The notes beneath the pieces were generated by a model. That model saw only the letters and a list, made by a program, of their open reading frames with translations, made no database searches and was not told the origin of the DNA. A DNA stretch of 64,000 nucleotides, taken from assembly GCA_030848705.1 (NCBI GenBank), contig CM061243.1, positions 8,767,044 to 8,831,043 of the forward strand, given 5' to 3'. Numbering within the stretch: the stretch's first letter is position 1; each line of letters opens with the position of its first letter. A program made the translations under genes and the position numbers. Below are positions 36,131 through 48,192 of this stretch, piece by piece. This stretch comes from Heracleum sosnowskyi. Taxonomy: Eukaryota; Streptophyta; Magnoliopsida; Apiales; Apiaceae.

Positions 36131-39100
36131 CTATTTGGGTGATTGGAAATTGAGCTCCGACATGCCAGTAATGTGGTACGAAGTCGTGGATTGCTGTGCA
36201 AAAGGAAATATGCAAATGAGGAACAGGTGTGCTTATTGTTGTTAGAAGCTGAGTAGAAGCATCTTGTTTAGATAACAATCTTACTTGAGTAGTTGTCTGT
36301 TGGGTGCTTGTCGATGGCTCGGCTTCCTCAACCTCCGGGGTGTAGAATCCCTTGCAGTTGTTATTGGCATAGTAGACACTTTCTTTATTCCTAATGTTAC
36401 CATCTTTGGCAAATATCTTGACAGTTATGTCTGTTTTCTCTAAATTCTTAAGTAATTTTGGGAAGGTTTGGTCCCCCATTTGCTGATCCAGTGTATGAAA
36501 ATGCTGATTATTTATTGAATGTGTTCATGATTCATATGTTAGAAGTTCATATATTGAAATAATTTGAATACCTCCTTGTACATTGTTTCAGCTCTTTTTC
36601 CTAAAAGTGTGTGTACTTCACGATCTTCCAAATGAATTTCTATGCAACCGCTTTCGTCTGAACCTATTATTGATATTCTGAACCTTTCAAGAAACCAATT
36701 TTATGAACAACCCCATCAGTTGAACAGAATCAAAGACCGAAATGAGTACCATATATCTTAGATTTGGAAATTACTTTTTCTCTGGTTGTGGAATTCTTCT
36801 ATTGCATTTTGAGCAGATGAAGTCTCCTCTTATGGACTGGATTTGTTCCTTATAACCCGTACAAATGTGATAATACCAATTTCCTTTGTCGTCAACGTAG
36901 CGAATGGTGGCGTGTGTAATGACTTCACTCTGTTACATAATATGCTGAATTAGTATTTATGTAAATTTCTGTTCCATGTAACTATAGTAGATTGTCTTTA
37001 AGTTTTACCTCGGTTGAGTCATTTTGTAACTTTTTGATTTCCCCTATTGTCAGCAGTTGTACCTTCTTCTTTGTTTTTGCACTCTGATTATGTTTATAAA
37101 AGTTGGGATTTGCTAACCTGTAAAAGGACTAAAATTAAGATTTTTTCAAAGATTACATTGAAATAGAGTATTTTTTTTCATTACATTTTCCTCATCTCTG
37201 CTACGCTGTGGTGTTGGTGGTTCAGGTAAAATGTAGTAGCCGCAACATTTGAAAGATCAACTTCATCTGTGATATATGCATTAGTTATGTTAAAGGTGCA
37301 CCGTGAGTAAAAAATTAAGCCAAATAAGAGAAATTAATGAAAGCAAAGAAAAATAATACCATTCCAAGATCCTACTTTGCAACATGTTATGATGATGATT
37401 ACAGGCTCTTGAGCAGGTTGTAGTTGTAGTTGTTGGGTAAAACTTTTTGCAAGTGCATCCCAAAAAGTGACATTCACACATGAGCTTTTACATGAGGAAG
37501 AAAATGATATAGTTATATAATGGATGTCTGGATATTTCGTATGAATAGTTTTTTTTATAATTATTTAAAAGTATTACCTCCCATCTGTTATTGTGAATTT
37601 GGTTTGCAAATTCTTGTTACCAAGCCTGTTTACTAAATCTTTTAAACTGATATCTTCCCTGTTTTGGATTATTCCAATCACATCTAACATATTCACAAAC
37701 AAACTCATGTAAGGTTACATAATTCTAAAGGGGAAAATTTGTAAAGATTTGAGGAGTTCGATGATAGAATATATTTTATATATATTTTAGAGGATTTTAT
37801 TCCCACATTTATGGTGTTTTTGCGAAGAATTGTGGCGATTTAATAAGTTTTATTGTAGTTTATTGCAGGAAATAAATATTGGTCAAGTTGAAGAAATCGA
37901 GCATTATTTGATGATTTTATTTGATTTTTAGCTCGAGGAATTTATTTGGTGAATTTAGGAGAAGAAATAAATAAATTACAGCTCGTTGTTAGAAGTTTTG
38001 GAGCAGAATGAGAGAAACCCGGGGTGCAAAATTCATTAACTGCGGTGCACTTTCTGCTGGAGCAGTACGGAGTTGTCAGGGAAATCAACACCGTGGGGAC
38101 AGAACTGGCGCGCTGGTGCGTGAAAAAGAAAGACACGGGATGCGCATCTACAAGATGCGTATCACCCCTGGGAAAAAACGCAGATGCGCATGATGGTTAT
38201 GCGCAACTTTAGTTTTTGGCGCTACAGTGAAACTGACGTGAGCAGCAGTTTTTAATATATTCAGCTTTTGACTCTTAAGTGTATTTTATTAGTGGGCCTC
38301 AATTGTTTTTGGGTCAACTATTTATACTATCTTTTAAACACTATATAAAGGAGATTAGGTTATTATTTTAGGGATGAAAAAATATCATATTATTTTCAGA
38401 TACAATTTTAGAGACAACTTTTGGGGATTTCTCTTGGAGTCCAATTAATTTTCTTTGAAGATCTCAATTTTAAGGTTTAATTTCTATACTCTCTTAATTA
38501 TGCTTTCTTCAATTAATTCTTGCTTAGTTAATTTTATTATGGGTAACTAATTCTCTAATCTGAGGATTGGGTAGTACTCCTTGGTTATTATATGTGTGTT
38601 TAATTAATTGTGATGTTCTTGATTTGCTGATTCGTTAATGAGGACTGAATACAATTAGGGGAGTCATGAACCTTTGATTGAATTTTAGGAATTGTAACAA
38701 ATTGGAAAAGGCGTTGCAATTTTAGTACAAGATTTAACGGACATAACTCGAATATTTGATTGGAAAATTTATAAGAGGGTTGTGAGACTTATAATTCTTG
38801 GAGCGTAATAATTTATGATTGTACTTTGATTGTATCACGGAAGTGACAATTAAGGTGTAGTTGTAAATATTTTATTGTGTCTTGGAAGGGAACAATATAA
38901 CCTTAGAAGAATTGTTTTCAGCAGAGTAAGAACGTAGATATCACATAGAAATTGAATGTGCATTGAAACCAAGTGAAGAACCCCAGTTCTTGGATTATTT
39001 TCCTCATATATATTTAATTCTTGATTGATAATTAGTTTTAAGTAGTTTAAAAACAAACCACAATTTCTTCTACACTTCTAAATTGTGAGAGATAAAATAC

Positions 39101-42100
39101 TTGAACTCGATTTTACAAATTAGTCCTTCCCTGCGAACGAACTACACAAAAATACTACTAACAAATTGGCGCCGCTGCCGGGGAAGGCAGTATAATTGAG
39201 TTTAGGTTAATTGTTTCTTATTTTTTAGATTTTAATTGGTTCCACAAGTTGTTTTGTTGGTGATTTTCAGGTGTATGCGACGTTCATCTTGCGTTAGAAA
39301 ATTGGAATTTGACCCTGAAATCGAGCGTACTTTGAGAAAGCTAAGAAAAGAGAAAGCTAAGATGGGAGAGCCAGAAACACATGCAGTTGTTAATGTGGAT
39401 GAGACTTCGATTTGGGACCATGAGACACCAAATCCCGCTAATTGCATGTATAAAACTCCACAGATTGGTGCGGCCCAGTTCAACATTAATCCGAGTTTAA
39501 TTCAGATGATCAGCAATCAAGCTTTTGAAGGTGATATTGAGCTAGAGGACCCACACAGACATCTTGAGCGTTTCGTGCAGATGTGTGGCTCATTCAGAAT
39601 TAATGGTGTTACGAGCGATCAGGCTCGCCTTCATATGTTTCCCTACTCTATCAAGGGAAGAGCTTTGGAATGGTTTCAGCAACTTCCAAACGCTACGGTT
39701 GCTACATGGGAGGGTCTTTCTACTGCATTCTTGTCCAAATACTATCCTTCTGACAAGACGCAGCAATTGAGGACCATGATTATGAGTTTTAAAGCACAAC
39801 CGGGTGAAGGTCTATATCAGGCATGGGAGAGATTCAAGGCACTATTGAGGAAGTGTCCACATCATGGCTTAGAAGATTGGCAGATTATTAGCACTTTTTA
39901 TGGGGCCATGAATGCAGATATTCGTTTGAGCTTGGATGTGGCTGCTGGTGGAAATTTCAAGAAAGCACCTACTACACAAGCTAAAGCACTTCTTGAGGAA
40001 TTGGCATCTAATAACTATTCTTGGGCACCTAGTGGGAAGAGCTCAGCAAAATCAGCACAAGAATCTGAGATTATAAACATGCTGGCTCAAAAGTTGGATA
40101 CTCTAACTCAGGAGGTACGAGGACAAAGGGTAAATGTTAATGCTATTTCTGCACCTATGGAAGGGTATCATGATTATGGTGCTGGTCAGAACTCTTATGG
40201 GCAACAATTTCCAGAAGAAGCATCTTTCATTCAAGGAAGACAGCCGTGGCCTGTTCAGAATAATTCTTACTACAATCCGAATCAACGGCCAAACAACAAT
40301 CTCTCTTACAGCAACAATCATGCGGCTAATCCTTCTTATCAATTTCCAAGGCAGAATCAACCTCCTGGTTTTCAGACTAGACCACCATATCAAGCTCAGC
40401 AGCAACAGTATCAGCCATCGCCAATGAAAGAACCTGCTGAATGGGAGGTTGCACTTAACAAAATCATGCAAGGAACTTCTGGAGCATTGGCTAACATGGA
40501 CGCAAGGATAGATCAGATGGCATCTTCTCAAAAGATGCTAGAAACACAGATTGGACAGATTGCGTCAAAGATGGGTGTTCGTGAGCAAGGGTCTCTTCCT
40601 AGTCAACCTGACCAGACGGGTAAAGAACAATGTAAAGCTATTACTTTGAGGAGCGGAAAAGAGTTGCCCGAGGTTGAGGTTCCTAAGTCTAAAGAGAGTG
40701 ATGCTGAAAAAGAAGATGAGCCAGTAGAGATTGCAGCAGATAAGTCAGAAAAAGTAGATGAAGAGAAGAAGGAAGAAGAAGAAGCGGAAAAACCATATGT
40801 TCCTCCACCACCATATGTTCCTCCTATTCCATTTCCACAGAGACTTCATAACAGGCAGTTAGAGAAGCAGTATGAGAAGTTCTTGACTATGTTCCGGCAG
40901 TTGCATGTTAACATTCCTTTGGCAGAAGCTTTGAATCAAATGCCACTTTATGCTAAATTTCTTAAGGAGATGTTGACAAAGAAGAGGAAGCTTGAAGATG
41001 CAGAAACTATTACTCTTAATGCTGAATGCAGTGCAGTGATCCAAAAGGCTATTCCTCAGAAATTGAAAGATCCGGGTAGTTTCTCTTTGCCTTGCACTAT
41101 TGGGAAGATGGAGAACATGAAAGCTTTGTGTGACTTAGGGGCTAGTGTAAGCTTGATGCCCTATTCAATTTGCAAGCGACTTGGTCTGGGAGAGCTTAAA
41201 AATACTCGGATTTCACTTCAGTTAGCGGATCGTTCTGTCAAGTTTCCGTTGGGGGTCATTGAAGATGTGGTAGTCCAAGTTGATAAATTTGTCATACCTT
41301 GCGATTTCGTGGTGTTAGAGATGGATGAAGATGTCGAGATACCCATAATCTTGGGAAGGCCATTCTTGGCTACTGCTGGCACTACTATCGATGTTAAAGC
41401 TGGGAAATTAACTTTGAATGTTGGCGAGGACAAAGTGGAATTTGATCTTAATAAAGCAATGAAGATGCCTCCTTTTGGAGCCACTTGTTTTACAATTGAC
41501 ATAGTGGGTGATATTGTGCAGCTTGAAAATGAACACTTCATGGGAGCTGAACAGGTGTTAGAAGATGTAGTGGAAGAAGAAGCACTCGTTGTACGAGATA
41601 AAGAAGTTGAGATGGTTTTTACTCTGTCAGAGGCACCACAGGTTGAACTTAAACCTCTACCTGATAATTTGAGGTATGCTTTTCTTGGTCCGAATGATAC
41701 ATATCCTGTGGTAGTTTCTGCTTTACTTAGTGATGATGAGCTAGAAAAGTTGTTACATGTTCTTCGGCAATATAAATCAGCTATTGGTTGGTCAATTGAA
41801 GATATCAAGGGAGTTAGCCCTGCTCTTTGCATGCATAGAATTGCCTTAGAAGATGATCATAAGCCTGTGATAGAGGGCCAAAGAAGACTGAATCCAAATT
41901 TGCAAGAGGTGGTGAAGAAAGAAATCACAAAATTGCTTGATGCTGGTATCATTTATTCAGTTCCACACAGTAAATGGGTAAGTCCTATTCATGTTGTGCC
42001 TAAGAAAGGTGGGATGACTGTTGTTCACAATGAGAAGAATGAGTTGATTCCTACAAGAACAGTAACAGGTTGGAGAGTTTGCATTGATTACAGGAAGTTG

Positions 42101-45100
42101 AATAACGTTACTCGCAAGGATCACTTTCCCCTCCCATTCATTGATCAGATGCTCGAAAGGTTGGCAGGTAATGAGTACTACAACTTTCTGGATGGATTCT
42201 CGGGCTATTTTCAGATTCCTATTGCACCCGAAGATCAAGAGAAGACCACCTTTACTTGTCCTTATGGCACTTTTGCTTATCGGAGGCTTCCTTTTGGTTT
42301 GTGTAATGGTCCTTCGACATTCCAACGGCTCATGAATCACATTTTCTCCGACTTCATAGGTAGAGACATGGAGGTCTTCATGGATGACTTCACTGTATAT
42401 GGTTCTTCCTTTGATTCATGTCTAGCCAGTTTATCAAAGGTGTTGCAGAGATGTACTGAAACGAATCTTGTTCTTAATTGGGAGAAGTGTCACTTTATGG
42501 TGAAGGAAGGCATTGTGCTTGGGCATAAAATCTCTAGTAGAGGCATTGAGGTCGATAGAGCAAAAATTGAAGTTATTGAAAAATTGCCTCCACCTTCATC
42601 TGTGAAAGGTATTCGAAGCTTTCTTGGGCATGCTGGTTTTTATCGACGGTTCATCAAGGATTTCTCCAAGTTAGCTCGGCCACTCTGCAATCTTCTCGAA
42701 AAGGATCGTGTTTTTGACTTTGATGAAGGTTGTCTTGATGCTTTTAACAGGTTGAAGAAGGAACTTACTTCTGCACCCATAGTTACATCGCCCGATTGGA
42801 GCTTGCCATTTGAGCTCATGTGTGATGCTAGTGACTATGCTGTGGGTGTTGTTCTTGGGCAGAAGAAGGAGAAGAGGATGCATGTGATAGCTTATGCAAG
42901 CAAGACTCTTGATGATGCACAAATTAACTATTCCACTACTGAGAAAGAGCTACTTGCAGTGGTATTTGCACTTGATAAATTTAGATCCTATCTTGTTGGG
43001 TCTAAGGTGATTGTCTATTCGGATCATGCTGCGATTCGTTTCTTGATGACAAAGAAGGATGCAAAGCCTCGTCTAGTTCGTTGGATTCTTTTACTCCAGG
43101 AATTTGATCTTGAGATTCGAGATAAGAAAGGGTGCGAGAACTTGGTAGCTGATCATTTATCTAGGTTGGACCAAGGAGATGGAGAGGTAGGTGGTGCAAT
43201 GCCTATTAATGATAAATTTCCGGAGGAGCAGCTTCTAGTTGTGTCTATGTCTACACCATGGTATGCAGATTTTGTGAACTACATTGTGGGAGGAGTTGTA
43301 CCTGATACTCTCTCTTATAATCAGAAGAAGAAGTTCTTTTATGATGTGAAGCACTACTATTGGGAGGAGCCACTGCTTTACAAGGAATGCGCTGATGGAA
43401 TGTTTCGTAGATGTGTTCCTCATGATGAAGTTCCTCATATTTTCAGGCATTGTCATTCTCTAGAGTGTGGAGGTCATAACAGTAGCATGAAGACAGTGGC
43501 TAAGATTTTGCAGTCAGGTTTTTATTGGCCAACCATGCATCAAGATGCTAGAGATTATGTGGCTAAATGTGATAGATGTCAACGAGTTGGGAATATGTCG
43601 AGGAGGAACGAGATGCCACTACAGTCTATTCTTGAGGTAGAGATTTTTGATGTGTGGGGGATGGACTTCATGGGTCCATTTCCGTCTTCTTATGGGAACC
43701 AATATATTTTGGTGGGAGTTGACTATGTCTCTAAATGGGTTGAGGCTATTGCGTCTCCTACTAACGATGCTAGAGTGGTGAAGAAGTTCTTAAAGAAGCA
43801 TGTGTTCACCAGATTTGGAGTGCCAAGAGCTATTATAAATGATGGAGGATCGCACTTTTGCAATAAACAGGTAGCTGATTTGTTGAAAAAGTATGGTGTG
43901 ACACAAAAGGTGGCAACTCCTTATCATCCGCAAACAAGTGGGCAAGTTGAGATTTCTAATCGTGAGCTGAAATCAATTTTAGAGAAGACGGTGGCAAGTT
44001 CTAGAAAGGATTGGTCAACCAAGCTGGATGATGCTCTTTGGGCGTATAGGACAGCTTTTAAAACACCTATTGGAATGTCTCCATATAGGTTGGTCTTTGG
44101 GAAGCCATGTCATTTGCCAGTGGAACTTCAGCATAAGGCATTTTGGGCTACGAGGAATTTGAATTTTGATCTAAAAGCTGCGGGAGAGAAGCGTTTGCTT
44201 CAACTTGGAGAGCTTGAAGAGATTAGACTCCAATCTTATGAGAATGCTAGTATCTACAAGGAGAAGACCAAATTGTGGCATGACAAGCACATTCAGAAGA
44301 AGGAATTTGAGGTTGGGCAGCATGTTCTATTGTTCAATTCAAGACTCCGTTTGTTTCCTGGGAAGCTCAGATCGCGATGGTCTGGACCTTTTGAGATTGT
44401 GAAGGTCTATCCTAATGGGGTGTGTGAGATTACAAGAGAAGGGTCAGAAGTATTCAAGGTGAACGGGCAAAGACTGAAGCCATACCTGCGGGGCGAAACA
44501 GTGGAGCGAGGAATGAGCATTCTTCATCTCCAAGACCCTATCATTGGTTGAGAATCGACGTCAAGCTAATGACGTTAAACGAGCGCTTCATGGAAGGCAA
44601 CCCATGTATTGTGAGTATTTCTTTATTGTTTTCTATAGTGTGTGTCAATGAGGACATTGACCCATTCAAGTGTGGGGATGTGTCTCATGTGTTGTAAGTC
44701 TAATTCTAGCCTTGTGAAGTTTATGTGTTAAATGCACCCATGCATGCTGTTAGAAATCTTGTGTTTATGGATTCTTTTGATTGAGAAGTGGTATGTGATG
44801 TTCTTGTGCACACACTTACACTAGCAAGTTGAAGCTGGTAGACTCATTGAATGTGGTAAGGGACTAGAATGACATGAATATGTGCACGATAATTTGGTCG
44901 ATATGCTTTGAATACAAGTAGGTATGTTAGAGAGACTTATATTTGGGATTGATTGTGCTTTTACACACCAAGCGAGTTTTGAGCCTATATGCATATCTTT
45001 TGCATGATTTTTCGTTTGCTTGAGTGTCCACTTGTTATTTGCATTGCTAGCACGTGTTTGAGGTATTTCTTGAGATGCATGACATTAATTGATGGCAACA

Positions 45101-45425
45101 TGATAAAGGCAATAGGTTAACCTTATATTTCCCCAAATGACCAAACCTTTTATACGTCATCCATTAGTTAACCCATTGTTCTTAATCTTATTCTTTCGGT
45201 GACACACCACGTTACTTGCCATATATCCTTTTTATTGTATTGGCCTTCATTTAAATTTGAACCCAATTGTCAAAGGCTAGTATTGTTCTTAAGGGGGTAA
45301 TAAGGTGTGCATGAAAGGGGGTTATTGATGATCATAACTTGGGGGGAATATTGAGTTGGGTTGTGTGCTTGTTAGTCGGAAATTGTAAAATATCAATGGA
45401 TCATTGTTCTTGCTTGTTATTAGCT

Positions 45426-45462
<37 letters not shown>

Positions 45463-48192
45463 AAAAAAAATATTAATAAGTTTGAGAGCATTCTAATATT
45501 TTATGATCCTACTTTGACTCGACTAGTCAAGTTGTATATAAATAAAAGTTCAAGTGTGGGGATGAAAATATGGGAGTTGTTAATTTTATTGTTGAGTACT
45601 AGCTTTTGACTTAACCCTCTTTGGCTTTACTTGACATACCTTGTCCCTAGCCCACGTTACAACCCTAATAAAAGACCTTTTGATTGTCATTGATTGTGTA
45701 TGTTGCGTTAAGGGTTAGATTGATACCACGTGTAAAGCATGCTTATGATATTGTTGGAGTTGAGTGATACACTTACCACCTTGTTTTGAGTGAATATCTT
45801 TTGTGAGTGAATGGTGAGTTTTTGCTTTTGCATAGGAGATCCCAGATTTTGTCTTGATAATGTGCTCTTGTGTGTTTAGCATGTTTACCAACAGTTTTTG
45901 CACTTGACATGGAATTCTATGATATTATTCATGTGATTTGAGTATGCTATGTGGATACTTGCACTTTAGACACCAAGGCATTGCATAGTCATTTTGATTC
46001 TTGAGTTGATATGGCACTAGAGGACTTTGTGTGTGTGGTGTTGTGTTGATATGTGAATTTTTGCATGAGCTAGATGGATTTTGTGGGTATATTCGCTATA
46101 AGCCCTCACGAGACCTTACTCGTCCACTAGGGCTACCTAGGGGTTTAAAGGACTTGTTGCATATGTTAAATGCAACCGTGATCACCTACGGAAGTGGTAC
46201 TAGTTAGTTAGTGTAATTATTATTTTAGTTTGCACGAGGACGCGCAAAGTGCTAAGTGTGGGGATATTTGATAGAATATATTTTATATATATTTTAGAGG
46301 ATTTTATTCCCACATTTATGGTGTTTTTGCGAAGAATTGTGGCGATTTAATAAGTTTTATTGTAGTTTATTGCAGGAAATAAATATTGGTCAAGTTGAAG
46401 AAATCGAGCATTATTTGATGATTTTATTTGATTTTTAGCTCGAGGAATTTATTTGGTGAATTTAGGAGAAGAAATAAATAAATTACAGCTCGTTGTTAGA
46501 AGTTTTGGAGCAGAATGAGAGAAACCCGGGGTGCAAAATTCATTAACTGCGGTGCACTTTCTGCTGGAGCAGTACGGAGTTGTCAGGGAAATCAACACCG
46601 TGGGGACAGAACTGGCGCGCTGGTGCGTGAAAAAGAAAGACACGGGATGCGCATCTACAAGATGCGTATCACCCCTGGGAAAAAACGCAGATGCGCATGA
46701 TGGTTATGCGCAACTTTAGTTTTTGGCGCTACAGTGAAACTGACGTGAGCAGCAGTTTTTAATATATTCAGCTTTTGACTCTTAAGTGTATTTTATTAGT
46801 GGGCCTCAATTGTTTTTGGGTCAACTATTTATACTATCTTTTAAACACTATATAAAGGAGATTAGGTTATTATTTTAGGGATGAAAAAACATCATATTAT
46901 TTTCAGATACAATTTTAGAGACAACTTTTGGGGATTTCTCTTGGAGTCCAATTAATTTTCTTTGAAGATCTCAATTTTAAGGTTTAATTTCTATACTCTC
47001 TTAATTATGCTTTCTTCAATTAATTCTTGCTTAGTTAATTTTATTATGGGTAACTAATTCTCTAATCTGAGGATTGGGTAGTACTCCTTGGTTATTATAT
47101 GTGTGTTTAATTAATTGTGATGTTCTTGATTTGCTGATTCGTTAATGAGGACTGAATACAATTAGGGGAGTCATGAACCTTTGATTGAATTTTAGGAATT
47201 GTAACAAATTGGAAAAGGCGTTGCAATTTTAGTACAAGATTTAACGGACATAACTCGAATATTTGATTGGAAAATTTATAAGAGGGTTGTGAGACTTATA
47301 ATTCTTGGAGCGTAATAATTTATGATTGTACTTTGATTGTATCACGGAAGTGACAATTAAGGTGTAGTTGTAAATATTTTATTGTGTCTTGGAAGGGAAC
47401 AATATAACCTTAGAAGAATTGTTTTCAGCAGAGTAAGAACGTAGATATCACATAGAAATTGAATGTGCATTGAAACCAAGTGAAGAACCCCAGTTCTTGG
47501 ATTATTTTCCTCATATATATTTAATTCTTGATTGATAATTAGTTTTAAGTAGTTTAAAAACAAACCACAATTTCTTCTACACTTCTAAATTGTGAGAGAT
47601 AAAATACTTGAACTCGATTTTACAAATTAGTCCTTCCCTGCGAACGAACTACACAAAAATACTACTAACATTCGACTAACCAGTTAAGTTGACATTCACA
47701 TTTTTAATGCCATCAAGCTCTGCGTGATCGTAGAAATCAAATGACTCTTGTGGGATAGTGTTTCCTTTCTCCTCCACATCTCTGACCTTTGTGTTTATGT
47801 TGAGAATAAGTTGGTTTTCATTTTGTGCGCACCTGAATTTTTCTTGACTCTTGTATGGTTGCACATCAAAGTTAGTGATGCTACATACACTTCCAACCTT
47901 TAGTTTATTTTCCAGATCATCCACACATTTTGCAGGGACAAATGCATGTATCTTATTCTCCTGATAATGTGTTTATTTTGAAGTGATTTGTTAATAAATG
48001 TAGTTGCATTAGGCTTGAAATCTTAGGTTTTGTTTTTTTTACCTGGTAGTCCATGAGCATGATATTGAAACTTTTGAACAACTCTCCTGTTTTGGTTGCT
48101 CCTCTCCACTTCCGTATTACTCTAACTTTAATTTTCCAGTCGGATCTAGCTTGCTTTATACTTAACAAATCATCATATTTTCTAGAGGACAT
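36131..48192 (-). CDS. RPA70-like single-strand DNA-binding protein, gene 2 (intron holds retrotransposon)
   Basis: Exon 1 (48,043-48,192) encodes MSSRKYDDLLSIKQARSDWK...SFNIMLMDYQ. Exon 2 (about 47,690-47,960) gives ENKIHAFVPAKCVDDLENKL and onward: the DUF223 / first OB fold. The intron after NLT holds the 9.9-kb LTR retrotransposon. Exons then resume at about 37,689 (DVIGIIQNREDISLKDLVNR), 37,490 (VTFWDALAKSF...EPVIIIITCCKVG, OB-B), 37,250, 37,120, 36,920 (WYYHICTGYKEQI...FICSKCNRRIPQPE, zinc ribbon), 36,680 and 36,480. I place the stop at 36,131 after a last short exon; if the GTAAGA donor after TTTQ is not used, the frame runs to 36,096. The zinc ribbon has CTGY where CxxC is expected, so one zinc ligand may be lost. 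RPA-like proteins encoded by plant Helitrons are thought to assist single-strand intermediates. It is a paralogue of gene 1, with the same 50-codon first exon. Confidence 0.75.
37762..39163 (+). repeat. 5' LTR
   Basis: 1,402 bp. A probable TATA box CTATATAAAG lies at 38,341-38,350, so transcription likely starts near 38,375. The short frames inside are identical in the 3' LTR and are not genes. Confidence 0.95.
39167..39184 (+). other. Primer-binding site
   Basis: TGGCGCCGCTGCCGGGGA, three bases after the 5' LTR, is complementary to the 3' end of plant tRNA-Asp with one expected mismatch. It is the site for minus-strand priming. Confidence 0.8.
39275..44551 (+). CDS. Gag-pol polyprotein of the Athila-like retrotransposon
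   Basis: An open frame of about 1,758 residues from the first ATG (39,275); the frame stays open 13 codons further upstream without ATG. Order: Gag capsid-like domain (RALEWFQQLPNATVATWEGL, about 135-155); an Asn/Gln/Pro-rich linker with no CCHC knuckle that I can see; an acidic Lys/Glu stretch; aspartic protease (LCDLGASVSLMPYSICKRLG, about 613-632); reverse transcriptase (LDGFSGYFQI, then the catalytic box FMDD near 1033); RNase H (CDASDYAVGVVLGQ, about 1180); integrase with HHCC zinc finger (about 1390-1440) and DDE core (WGMDFMGPF, INDGGSHF, then Glu in SGQVEISNRE); and a C-terminal SRLRLFPGKLRSRWSGPF motif. No stop or frameshift, so it is potentially active. No separate env frame follows. 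Confidence 0.96.
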   Translation: MRRSSCVRKLEFDPEIERTLRKLRKEKAKMGEPETHAVVNVDETSIWDHETPNPANCMYKTPQIGAAQFNINPSLIQMISNQAFEGDIELEDPHRHLERFVQMCGSFRINGVTSDQARLHMFPYSIKGRALEWFQQLPNATVATWEGLSTAFLSKYYPSDKTQQLRTMIMSFKAQPGEGLYQAWERFKALLRKCPHHGLEDWQIISTFYGAMNADIRLSLDVAAGGNFKKAPTTQAKALLEELASNNYSWAPSGKSSAKSAQESEIINMLAQKLDTLTQEVRGQRVNVNAISAPMEGYHDYGAGQNSYGQQFPEEASFIQGRQPWPVQNNSYYNPNQRPNNNLSYSNNHAANPSYQFPRQNQPPGFQTRPPYQAQQQQYQPSPMKEPAEWEVALNKIMQGTSGALANMDARIDQMASSQKMLETQIGQIASKMGVREQGSLPSQPDQTGKEQCKAITLRSGKELPEVEVPKSKESDAEKEDEPVEIAADKSEKVDEEKKEEEEAEKPYVPPPPYVPPIPFPQRLHNRQLEKQYEKFLTMFRQLHVNIPLAEALNQMPLYAKFLKEMLTKKRKLEDAETITLNAECSAVIQKAIPQKLKDPGSFSLPCTIGKMENMKALCDLGASVSLMPYSICKRLGLGELKNTRISLQLADRSVKFPLGVIEDVVVQVDKFVIPCDFVVLEMDEDVEIPIILGRPFLATAGTTIDVKAGKLTLNVGEDKVEFDLNKAMKMPPFGATCFTIDIVGDIVQLENEHFMGAEQVLEDVVEEEALVVRDKEVEMVFTLSEAPQVELKPLPDNLRYAFLGPNDTYPVVVSALLSDDELEKLLHVLRQYKSAIGWSIEDIKGVSPALCMHRIALEDDHKPVIEGQRRLNPNLQEVVKKEITKLLDAGIIYSVPHSKWVSPIHVVPKKGGMTVVHNEKNELIPTRTVTGWRVCIDYRKLNNVTRKDHFPLPFIDQMLERLAGNEYYNFLDGFSGYFQIPIAPEDQEKTTFTCPYGTFAYRRLPFGLCNGPSTFQRLMNHIFSDFIGRDMEVFMDDFTVYGSSFDSCLASLSKVLQRCTETNLVLNWEKCHFMVKEGIVLGHKISSRGIEVDRAKIEVIEKLPPPSSVKGIRSFLGHAGFYRRFIKDFSKLARPLCNLLEKDRVFDFDEGCLDAFNRLKKELTSAPIVTSPDWSLPFELMCDASDYAVGVVLGQKKEKRMHVIAYASKTLDDAQINYSTTEKELLAVVFALDKFRSYLVGSKVIVYSDHAAIRFLMTKKDAKPRLVRWILLLQEFDLEIRDKKGCENLVADHLSRLDQGDGEVGGAMPINDKFPEEQLLVVSMSTPWYADFVNYIVGGVVPDTLSYNQKKKFFYDVKHYYWEEPLLYKECADGMFRRCVPHDEVPHIFRHCHSLECGGHNSSMKTVAKILQSGFYWPTMHQDARDYVAKCDRCQRVGNMSRRNEMPLQSILEVEIFDVWGMDFMGPFPSSYGNQYILVGVDYVSKWVEAIASPTNDARVVKKFLKKHVFTRFGVPRAIINDGGSHFCNKQVADLLKKYGVTQKVATPYHPQTSGQVEISNRELKSILEKTVASSRKDWSTKLDDALWAYRTAFKTPIGMSPYRLVFGKPCHLPVELQHKAFWATRNLNFDLKAAGEKRLLQLGELEEIRLQSYENASIYKEKTKLWHDKHIQKKEFEVGQHVLLFNSRLRLFPGKLRSRWSGPFEIVKVYPNGVCEITREGSEVFKVNGQRLKPYLRGETVERGMSILHLQDPIIG
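44552..46253 (+). other. Noncoding 3' internal region of the retrotransposon
   Basis: Athila elements often have an env-like frame here. I see only short frames, an A-rich run (45,430-45,470) and two GTGTGGGGA words (about 44,673 and 45,553) like the polypurine tract. Confidence 0.6.
46254..46268 (+). other. Polypurine tract
   Basis: AAGTGTGGGGATATT immediately precedes the 3' LTR; the purine core AGTGTGGGGA is the plus-strand primer site. Confidence 0.7.
46269..47670 (+). repeat. 3' LTR
   Basis: 1,402 bp, differing from the 5' LTR at one base by eye. It is followed directly by the target duplication TTCGA. Confidence 0.95.

Larger units (their letters stand above)
37762..47670 (+). mobile_element. 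Athila-like Ty3/gypsy LTR retrotransposon, complete and young
   Basis: It is flanked by the perfect 5-bp duplication TTCGA (37,757-37,761 and 47,671-47,675). LTRs of 1,402 bp begin TGATAG and end AACA. Comparing them by eye I find one difference (T at 38,383, C at 46,890), so insertion is very recent. The primer-binding site TGGCGCCGCTGCCGGGGA pairs with a tRNA-Asp-like 3' end. A single open gag-pol frame follows. PBS type, LTR length and integrase wording suggest the Athila lineage. About 1.7 kb after pol lacks an env-like frame and carries an A-rich tract (45,430-45,470). It sits in an intron of RPA gene 2 on the opposite strand. Confidence 0.95.

Noticed and set aside
38008..38212. Small open frames in the 5' LTR, repeated at 46,515-46,719
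   Set aside because: Identical in both LTRs because the LTRs are identical; GC-rich U3 sequence with no known protein.
41218..41832. 204-codon open frame on the - strand of the retrotransposon
   Set aside because: It is the antisense shadow of the protease/RT region of gag-pol, Ser-rich because of reverse reading.
44552..46268. Env-like gene of an Athila element
   Set aside because: No frame over about 65 codons and no signal or membrane segments on the + strand.
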